DNA of 9,952 nt from JBFJVZ01 sp041623895 (GTDB lineage Bacteria > Planctomycetota > Planctomycetia > Pirellulales > Pirellulaceae): NCBI GenBank assembly GCA_041623895.1, contig JBFJVZ010000306.1:1-9952 (forward strand), written 5' to 3'. Shown here piece after piece: positions 1-5,226 of this stretch (positions are counted from its first letter, which is position 1; each line of letters opens with the position of its first letter). Below the pieces are notes generated by a model. It made no database searches, was not told the DNA's origin, and was given only the letters and a program-made list of their open reading frames with translations. Made by a program: the position numbers and the translations under genes.

Positions 1-2
1 GC

Positions 3-101
3 AATGAATCCCAGGCCGTCGTCATCGCTCGCACACTCGCGATTGACTTGGCCTGGGCTAAGCAAACTGCTGGGCCTTCGGCCCGGTCGCCGACTTCCTA
101 A
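3..101 (+). CDS. C-terminal fragment of an unrecognised protein (5' end outside window)
   Basis: The frame starting at base 3 is open from the window edge to a TAA at 99-101. Its 32 residues have an ordinary protein composition, with a helical stretch (VVIARTLAIDLAW) followed by a short Gly/Pro/Ser tail. The other open plus frame, ending at about 123, is rich in Arg, Pro and Ser, as antisense or shadow frames often are. I do not recognise the family. A short GC hairpin (arms GGGCC/GGCCC around TTC, about 72-84) lies just before the stop, but no T-run follows, so it is not a convincing terminator. The fragment is too short for a functional call and could still be a chance open frame. Confidence 0.35.
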   Translation, partial: NESQAVVIARTLAIDLAWAKQTAGPSARSPTS

Positions 102-146
102 GCCGGACGCCTGCAAGTCCTGACCTACACTTATCTTGCCACTCCC

Positions 147-1508
147 ATGCTGATTCGACCGATCATCACCGCGCTGATTGCCAGTGTGATCGCGAGCGCA
201 GCCTTCCCAGATGACAACTGGCCTCAGTTTCGCGGTCGCGGCGGTTCGGGAATGGGCAGCGGCAATCCGCCAACCGAATGGGATATCGACAGCGAACAAA
301 ACGTCGCCTGGAAAACCCCGATACCAGGTTTGGGACACTCCGCTCCGATCGTGTGGGGAGATCGAATTTTCCTGACCACGGCGGTCAACTCAGAGACCGA
401 GCATCCGTCTTTGGAAATCGGCTGGTCCGGTGGTGCAGGCCAGTCGGCAGCCGACGCCGGGCAGTGGACCTGGCAAGTCATCTGCGTCGAACTCACCACG
501 GGAAAGATCCTCTGGAGCAAGGATGCGTACGTCGGCCAGCCCACCATCAAACGGCATCTGAAAGCCTCGCATGCCAACTGCACGCCGGCCACCGATGGTG
601 AATTTGTGGTTGCTTTCTTCGGCTCCGAGGGTTTGTACTGCTTCGACATCGATGGGAATTTGATCTGGAAGCACGACTTCGGCAAACTTCATTCGGGACC
701 CTACGACGCTCCCAAACTCGAGTGGGGCTTTGCCAGTTCCCCAATCATTCACGACGGCCAGGTCATCGTTCAATGCGATTGTCTGAATGCCAACTTTGTT
801 GCAATCCTCGATCTGAAAACCGGCAAAGAGCTGCGCCGCATTGATCGCGACGGTGAAGTTGCCACCTGGTCGACGCCGCTAGTCGTGACAACCGCAGATC
901 GAGAGCAAGTCGTCTGCAATGGTTATCACCAGATGGCTGGATACGACTTACCGACCGGCGACCGGCTCTGGCATTTGACCGGTGGAGGCGACGTGCCAGT
1001 ACCGACGCCGCTGTTTGCCGATGGACTGATCTTCCTGACCAACGGGCACAGTCGCAGCCCCACCTTCGCAATCAGGCCGACGGCTCGTGGAGACCTGACA
1101 CCGGATGACGAGTCTGCTGACGACGAACCGAAAGATTCTGGTCTGGCCTGGTGGCAATCCAGAGACGGATCGTACATGCCCACACCGCTGATCAGCGGCG
1201 GGCTGTTGTACACCTGCGACGACAATGGCCGCCTGACGGTGCGCGCAGCAAAGACCGGAGAGCTAATCTATCGCCAGCGAATTGGCAGCGGTCGCCGCAC
1301 CTATTCGGCCTCTGCGGTTGCCGCCGGCGGGCACATCTATTTCGTCAGCGAACCAGGCGAAGTGACGGTGATCGAAGCGGGCAGCGAGTTCAAGGAGGTT
1401 GCCAGCAACCAGATGGGCGAAGTCGTGATGGCCACGCCGGCGATCTCCGCTGACCGCTTATTGATTCGCACGGTCGGCAATCTGTATTGCCTTGCACCCG
1501 ACCCGTAA
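147..1508 (+). CDS. Secreted PQQ-like (BamB-type) beta-propeller repeat protein
   Basis: The 453-residue product begins with a signal peptide: a short basic start and hydrophobic residues 4-19, with likely cleavage around A18-F20. The mature start, NWPQFRG at 24-30, is the typical opening of planctomycete PQQ-like beta-propeller proteins. Blade-like repeats run through the rest: a hydrophobic strand ending in W/Y, then a turn such as 'TGK.LW' (118-123), 'DG..IW' (169-174), 'TGKELR' (225-230), 'TGDRLWHL' (270-277) and 'TGELIY' (370-375). An acidic loop (about 315-330) interrupts the propeller. Such proteins are thought to sit in the periplasm or envelope as binding or scaffold proteins. No enzyme active site is visible, and similarity to BamB or PQQ dehydrogenases is structural only. 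The ATG at 147 lacks a clear Shine-Dalgarno but gives a complete signal peptide. The gene ends 4 bases before the stop of the convergent TIR gene. Confidence 0.9.
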   Translation: MLIRPIITALIASVIASAAFPDDNWPQFRGRGGSGMGSGNPPTEWDIDSEQNVAWKTPIPGLGHSAPIVWGDRIFLTTAVNSETEHPSLEIGWSGGAGQSAADAGQWTWQVICVELTTGKILWSKDAYVGQPTIKRHLKASHANCTPATDGEFVVAFFGSEGLYCFDIDGNLIWKHDFGKLHSGPYDAPKLEWGFASSPIIHDGQVIVQCDCLNANFVAILDLKTGKELRRIDRDGEVATWSTPLVVTTADREQVVCNGYHQMAGYDLPTGDRLWHLTGGGDVPVPTPLFADGLIFLTNGHSRSPTFAIRPTARGDLTPDDESADDEPKDSGLAWWQSRDGSYMPTPLISGGLLYTCDDNGRLTVRAAKTGELIYRQRIGSGRRTYSASAVAAGGHIYFVSEPGEVTVIEAGSEFKEVASNQMGEVVMATPAISADRLLIRTVGNLYCLAPDP

Positions 1509-1512
1509 ACAT

Positions 1513-3654
1513 CTACTTGAGCTGAAGTTCGACCAGCGTGCGGGGAATGCGCTTGGGTGATACCAACAGGTTAACAGCGAAAGAAGCTCCATCTTCCTTT
1601 GGATGCAGGACACGAAATTGCGTTCCCTTGTCCCGTTCCTCCTGAAATAAGGCGAACAGTTGTTCAACCGGATAGTCTTTATCGCGGTTCAGAAATTCAG
1701 TCGGATGGCGAGTCAAGTAAATTGTGAATGGTTTCGCTATTCCGCGGCGAGCTCCTAACAGCCATTGGAATGTCTGTAGCTCAGGGTTGCCATGTCCGCC
1801 ATCGCCCAGCGCTACGTAGTGATCAGCCATGACTGTCGAAAAGAATTTTTCGGAGACGTTTCGGTCGCTGCCGTCATGGGGAAGAATCAAGACATCGACG
1901 GAACAAGTGTCATCGGCGTCGATAAAGCCGGCTTGTCCCAAAGTTTCAACGAGGACTTTGTCTGTCGTGTCAGACGCCAGAAGAATCCGCTTGCCTGCCA
2001 ATTCGAGCATCAAAACGATGCTGGCGAGATTAGGAATCGACTGATCCTCGCCCAGCGTTCCGCTGACGTCGGCAGGAATGATTGGCGAGGTCAGTAATTC
2101 AATTCGAGAATCAGTAAAAGTCTCTACGGAGTCGGGCACGTTGATGGCCGTGGAAAATGGCAAACGCCCGCGTTGTGCCAGGTCCACGTAACGCCTCGTC
2201 CAAAACTTCGCGAAGTCGCCGACTGATTCAAGTTTCGGTGCGAGCACGGTAATCTCAAGCTCGCTGGACCATTGCACGCGGGCGGCACCCGCTTCAGGGA
2301 CGGCAACCCACTGAGTAAACGGTTGATTGATGGGGATTCTCAGTTTGCGCGCTGCAATCAAAAAGTCGATTTTGCTATCTTTCGCGAATGGCAACGTCCC
2401 GTCGTCATGAAAAGGAAGAAAAGCGTTGGCCCATAATGCGTTGAAGGACAACCAGGGTTGTTCGTCTTCCGATTCGGACAGCTCTACCTGCTCAATCATC
2501 ATTTCGCTCAGTCCCCCAAGCTGCCAGATATCAACCTGGCTGGAAATCACCAGATCCAACTGCAGCGGTTCTTGTTTCGACTTACCCGCAAGCCGCTGAA
2601 GCACCGGTCTGACTTGCTTGCGATATCCAATTCGGTCACCGCCATCGACGAGCATCAAATTCGGATTGGCGGGATCGCCGAAATATAGGAGCAGTGCTCC
2701 CGAGTATCTCGCTGGGATAATTTCTAAGGTAAACGTTTTATTGGGAGTCACCATCCCGCGATCGTGTTGGCTACGCCAGGCGTCAAGTGCGTTCTTGAAC
2801 TGCGTGGCACGCGTCAAGTGATCGTGCGATTGCTGGAGGTACTTTGGCGCGATCGCTTCAAGCGCACGTTTTTCATCCGCATCGACGCCTTCCGCGATCG
2901 CGCGTTGTGATACGCGAAAGTATTCGGCAAAGTTCTGTGCGGCGATCGCTTTTTCCGATTGCACATTCGCTTCTTGCGCTCGCTCTTCGGCGTTCAACGC
3001 CTCGTTCACGGCTGATGTGCGTGCAATCTCTTCTGCCTGTCTCGCTTGGTCAGCGGAATATCCGAATGCGCCAACAACAATTAAGGCAACGACGAGGACG
3101 ATGACCACGCCGCTAACAATGCGAAGTCGGAGTCGTCGACGACGCAACACTTTGTCGGTCGTGATTAAGCGGTCAACAATTTCTTTTGGATTCGGCTTGC
3201 CGTTCTCGAGCGCCTCCTCGGAATCGAACAATTGAAGAACAGATTCCTTGATCTTTGCCATGACCGGTGAATCTTGCACAGTTTCTTCTTCAAAGTCTTG
3301 GAAGCAAATCGGAATGATCCGCCGACCGCAGGCAGTAAATATTTCGACTTCGTGGGCAACCGGATCAGAGTCGGTTATCGCTTCCCGCGTAGCGATGACC
3401 ACAAGTCTTTGCGTATTCTCCAGCGCGCGCGCCGCTTCCTGTTTCCAGTCGTCTCCGGGCACGAACTCGGCGCGATCCAAAAAGCAATCAAAATCTCTTT
3501 CCTGCAGCATTTGAGATAACGCGACTGCATATTTACCGCCGCTTCGCCAATGATAGGAGATGAAATAGTCATATCCCCAGATCCAGTTGCTGATGCTGCG
3601 GCGTTTTCTCAGCAGCCAATCTTTAATGAAAGAGAAAGTGCCCATCACGCCCAC
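1513..3654 (-). CDS. TIR domain - transmembrane helix - coiled coil - degenerate metallo-beta-lactamase-fold protein
   Basis: The 713-residue product starts with GTG at 3654, with AGGA ten bases upstream; an in-frame ATG lies at 3645. Residues 27-120 form a TIR domain: YDYFISYH (28-35), a Gly-Asp-x-Trp turn (67-70), strand LVVIAT (84-89) and S96-D-P-V-A-H-E102. The last matches the S-x-W-x-x-x-E site of TIR NADases, with Glu102 as catalytic candidate and Pro in place of Trp. Basic residues 171-178 precede a single transmembrane helix (179-198), then an Ala/Glu/Gln-rich coiled coil (200-285). Residues 305-640 resemble ComEC-like MBL domains: LMLVDGG (333-339), a degraded HxDxDH motif (373-378, QVDIWQ), LLASD562 and PHDGS (592-596). 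By family analogy the TIR would consume NAD+ or make a nucleotide signal when the C-terminal domain senses a ligand; this is inference. Sampled blocks are about 50 percent GC against about 60 in neighbours. A defence or signalling receptor is likely. Confidence 0.85.
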   Translation of the reverse strand: MGVMGTFSFIKDWLLRKRRSISNWIWGYDYFISYHWRSGGKYAVALSQMLQERDFDCFLDRAEFVPGDDWKQEAARALENTQRLVVIATREAITDSDPVAHEVEIFTACGRRIIPICFQDFEEETVQDSPVMAKIKESVLQLFDSEEALENGKPNPKEIVDRLITTDKVLRRRRLRLRIVSGVVIVLVVALIVVGAFGYSADQARQAEEIARTSAVNEALNAEERAQEANVQSEKAIAAQNFAEYFRVSQRAIAEGVDADEKRALEAIAPKYLQQSHDHLTRATQFKNALDAWRSQHDRGMVTPNKTFTLEIIPARYSGALLLYFGDPANPNLMLVDGGDRIGYRKQVRPVLQRLAGKSKQEPLQLDLVISSQVDIWQLGGLSEMMIEQVELSESEDEQPWLSFNALWANAFLPFHDDGTLPFAKDSKIDFLIAARKLRIPINQPFTQWVAVPEAGAARVQWSSELEITVLAPKLESVGDFAKFWTRRYVDLAQRGRLPFSTAINVPDSVETFTDSRIELLTSPIIPADVSGTLGEDQSIPNLASIVLMLELAGKRILLASDTTDKVLVETLGQAGFIDADDTCSVDVLILPHDGSDRNVSEKFFSTVMADHYVALGDGGHGNPELQTFQWLLGARRGIAKPFTIYLTRHPTEFLNRDKDYPVEQLFALFQEERDKGTQFRVLHPKEDGASFAVNLLVSPKRIPRTLVELQLK

Positions 3655-3707
3655 GGTTTACGATTCCTGGTGGGAAATTTGATGCGATTCCAATAGCGGC
3701 CGCCGGC

Positions 3708-3713
3708 TGTCAA
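3708..3713 (-). promoter_or_regulatory. Possible -35 element upstream of the TIR gene
   Basis: The minus strand reads a perfect TTGACA here, in the 80-base gap between the oxidoreductase stop (3735) and the TIR start (3654). Seventeen bases downstream the hexamer is GAATCG, a poor -10. This is therefore only a hint that the TIR gene has its own promoter and is not read through from upstream. Confidence 0.2.
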
Positions 3714-3734
3714 AAGCCTATCCTGAAACTCCAA

Positions 3735-5048
3735 TTACGCCAAACTTGCCCAGTGTCTGTCGCGGTAGGTTCGCGAGAGCAAGTCGTTGGCCTCCTTGTC
3801 GCCCACCACTTGTTCCGTCTTGCCGTCAAAGAACAGGGTGCGTTTCAGGCGGGACGCAATGTTACCGAGATGACAAGCGGTGGCGCTGTGATGGCCGATT
3901 TCGATATCGGCTTGGGGCCGGTCACCGCTGCGGATGCAATTGATAAAGTCCTGGTGATGAATCAGCGTGTTTTCCGTGTTGGTTCCCTCAGCCGCCATCT
4001 CTTCGATCAACTTGTTCCGCTCGCCATATAGTTTGAAATTGTCGTTCTTGCCCATCAACAGGAAACCCTTGGTGCCGTAAAAGGCGTTGCCGTTTTCGTA
4101 GCCTTCCATCCGATAGGGCGTCCAGATCCGCAGCTCGAAGATCAACTGTTTGCGGCGTCCGTTGTTTCCGGCGGGAGCGAAATCGAAAGTTACATTCTGC
4201 GTGTCGGGGAATTGTTGGTCATCGTCAAAGAACAGCTTGTTACCAATCGCGCTGACCGATTCTGGATGGTGGTCGTCAACATCAAGACCCCACAGTGCGA
4301 GATCGAGTTCGTGAACACCATCGTTGCCCATGTCACCCGTGCCGTAGGCGTAGCGCCAGTGCCAGTTGTAATGCAGACGGTTGGCGTGATAGGGCTCGTA
4401 AGGTGCCGGGCCGAGCCAAAGGTCGTAATCGAGATGCGCTGGTGGCTTTTCGGGCTTGCCATGACCAATGTTACGCCGCCGTTGGCTGTTCCAAGCTTTG
4501 CCAACCAGCACGTCACCAATTGCACCGTCGCGAATCAGCTGGATTGCCCGTCGCACGTGTTTGGAATTGCGGGCCTGTGTGCCAACTTGTACGACGCGAT
4601 TTGTGTTGCGCGCCGTTTCGATCATCAGCCGGCCTTCGCGAACGTTGTGCGAACAAGGCTTCTCCACATAAACATGCTTGCCCGCCTGACAGGCCAGAAT
4701 TGTTGCCGGAGCGTGCCAGTGATCGGGTGTGGCCACGGTGATCGCGTCGACCGAGCCATCATCCAATACGCGGCGCAGATCCTGCACGACGGCCGGCTTG
4801 TTTCCGCAAGCCTGTTCCACCTCCCCGGCCGTCTGTCCCGCGCGGTTCAGGTCGGGATCACAGACGTACGCGATTCGGACGTCTTCCCGTCGGGCAAGCA
4901 ACTGCGCATGACCGCGACCGCGGCCACCACAACCTACGGCTCCGATTACCAGGGCGTCATTGGCCGAGCGGGCCGAGGCGGTCGAAGAGAATCCCGCAGC
5001 GGTGACTCCCGCAGCTATGCGTTTGATGGCGCCACGTCGATCAAACAT
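3735..5048 (-). CDS. Gfo/Idh/MocA family oxidoreductase with Tat-type signal
   Basis: From ATG 5048 the product is 437 residues. The N-terminus has a twin-arginine-like signal (F-D-R-R-G, then an Ala-rich hydrophobic stretch ending in SARS, to about residue 28). This suggests export of a folded, NAD(P)-loaded enzyme, as is common for planctomycete members. A Rossmann fold follows: a Gly-rich loop at about 38-46 (GAVGCGGRGRG), an acidic strand end (VCDPD, about 62-66), ATPDHWH (about 106-112) and the family signature EKP (129-131). The C-terminal half has the conserved G-D-M-G-N-D-G-V-H-E-L-D segment (238-249), whose His246 is a catalytic or substrate-site candidate. Family members oxidise or reduce sugars and related polyols; the substrate here cannot be read. 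The ATG at 5048 is preferred over TTG 5054 because AGGAG at 5057-5061 is eight bases from the ATG but only two from the TTG. It lies downstream of the beta-helix gene on the same strand. Confidence 0.93.
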   Translation of the reverse strand: MFDRRGAIKRIAAGVTAAGFSSTASARSANDALVIGAVGCGGRGRGHAQLLARREDVRIAYVCDPDLNRAGQTAGEVEQACGNKPAVVQDLRRVLDDGSVDAITVATPDHWHAPATILACQAGKHVYVEKPCSHNVREGRLMIETARNTNRVVQVGTQARNSKHVRRAIQLIRDGAIGDVLVGKAWNSQRRRNIGHGKPEKPPAHLDYDLWLGPAPYEPYHANRLHYNWHWRYAYGTGDMGNDGVHELDLALWGLDVDDHHPESVSAIGNKLFFDDDQQFPDTQNVTFDFAPAGNNGRRKQLIFELRIWTPYRMEGYENGNAFYGTKGFLLMGKNDNFKLYGERNKLIEEMAAEGTNTENTLIHHQDFINCIRSGDRPQADIEIGHHSATACHLGNIASRLKRTLFFDGKTEQVVGDKEANDLLSRTYRDRHWASLA

Positions 5049-5056
5049 CTGCAACT

Positions 5057-5061
5057 CTCCT
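5057..5061 (-). promoter_or_regulatory. Ribosome binding site AGGAG for the oxidoreductase gene
   Basis: The minus strand reads AGGAG followed by eight bases and then the ATG at 5048. This spacing decides the start, because the in-frame TTG at 5054 would leave only two bases. It is the clearest Shine-Dalgarno site in the window. Confidence 0.6.
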
Positions 5062-5113
5062 GTGAGAATATTACTGGGCCTTTTGAAAGGGACAGCGCCG
5101 TGTTTCGCGCCTC

Positions 5114-5191
5114 ATCAGCCGCCGGGCGTTAGCCCACGGTTCTTGTCGATTCATGCCGGAAAAAACCGGACGCTAACGCGTTGCGGCTGAT
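5114..5191. repeat. Long imperfect inverted repeat in intergenic DNA (planctomycete REP-like element)
   Basis: The left arm (5114-5140) and right arm (5166-5191) are inverted copies. Both contain ATCAGCCGC at the outer end and GCGTTAGC further in, differing by a few substitutions and one length change. The inner segment carries a second small hairpin, CCGG-AAAAAA-CCGG, at 5156-5169. From memory, units of the kind CAGCCGC...GCGTTAGCCC...CGG are scattered between genes in many planctomycete genomes, so this is probably one copy of a dispersed palindromic repeat. It lies between the beta-helix stop and the oxidoreductase start, where its transcript would fold strongly. It could limit read-through or stabilise the upstream mRNA. 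It is not followed by a T-run on either strand. Confidence 0.65.
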
Positions 5192-5201
5192 AATACTGGC
5201 G

Positions 5202-5221
5202 TTGTCCAACTAAATGGACAA
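5202..5221 (-). terminator. Hairpin just downstream of the beta-helix gene, possible weak terminator
   Basis: A perfect seven-base-pair stem, TTGTCCA/TGGACAA, with a six-base loop begins six bases after the TAG of the beta-helix gene on the minus strand. The stem is only moderately GC-rich and no T-run follows, so classical intrinsic termination is doubtful. Its position directly at the 3' end favours a role in mRNA end formation or protection. Confidence 0.35.
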
Positions 5222-5226
5222 TCCAA

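Noticed and set aside
70..86. GC hairpin with TTC loop as a terminator
   Set aside because: It lies before the stop of the partial frame and no T-run follows.
1513..3654. The TIR gene as a classical Thoeris or CBASS operon
   Set aside because: There is no ThsA-like, cyclase or other partner gene adjacent; both neighbours are envelope or metabolic genes.
3692..3710. GC-rich palindromic stretch (GCGGCCGC and flanks) resembling the arms of the 5114-5191 repeat
   Set aside because: Only a short CAGCC/GGCGG-like similarity is shared and there is no second arm, so it is not a convincing repeat copy.
4212..5132. A 306-codon plus-strand open frame
   Set aside because: It is fully antisense to the well-supported Gfo/Idh/MocA gene, has no recognisable domain and has a shadow-type composition.
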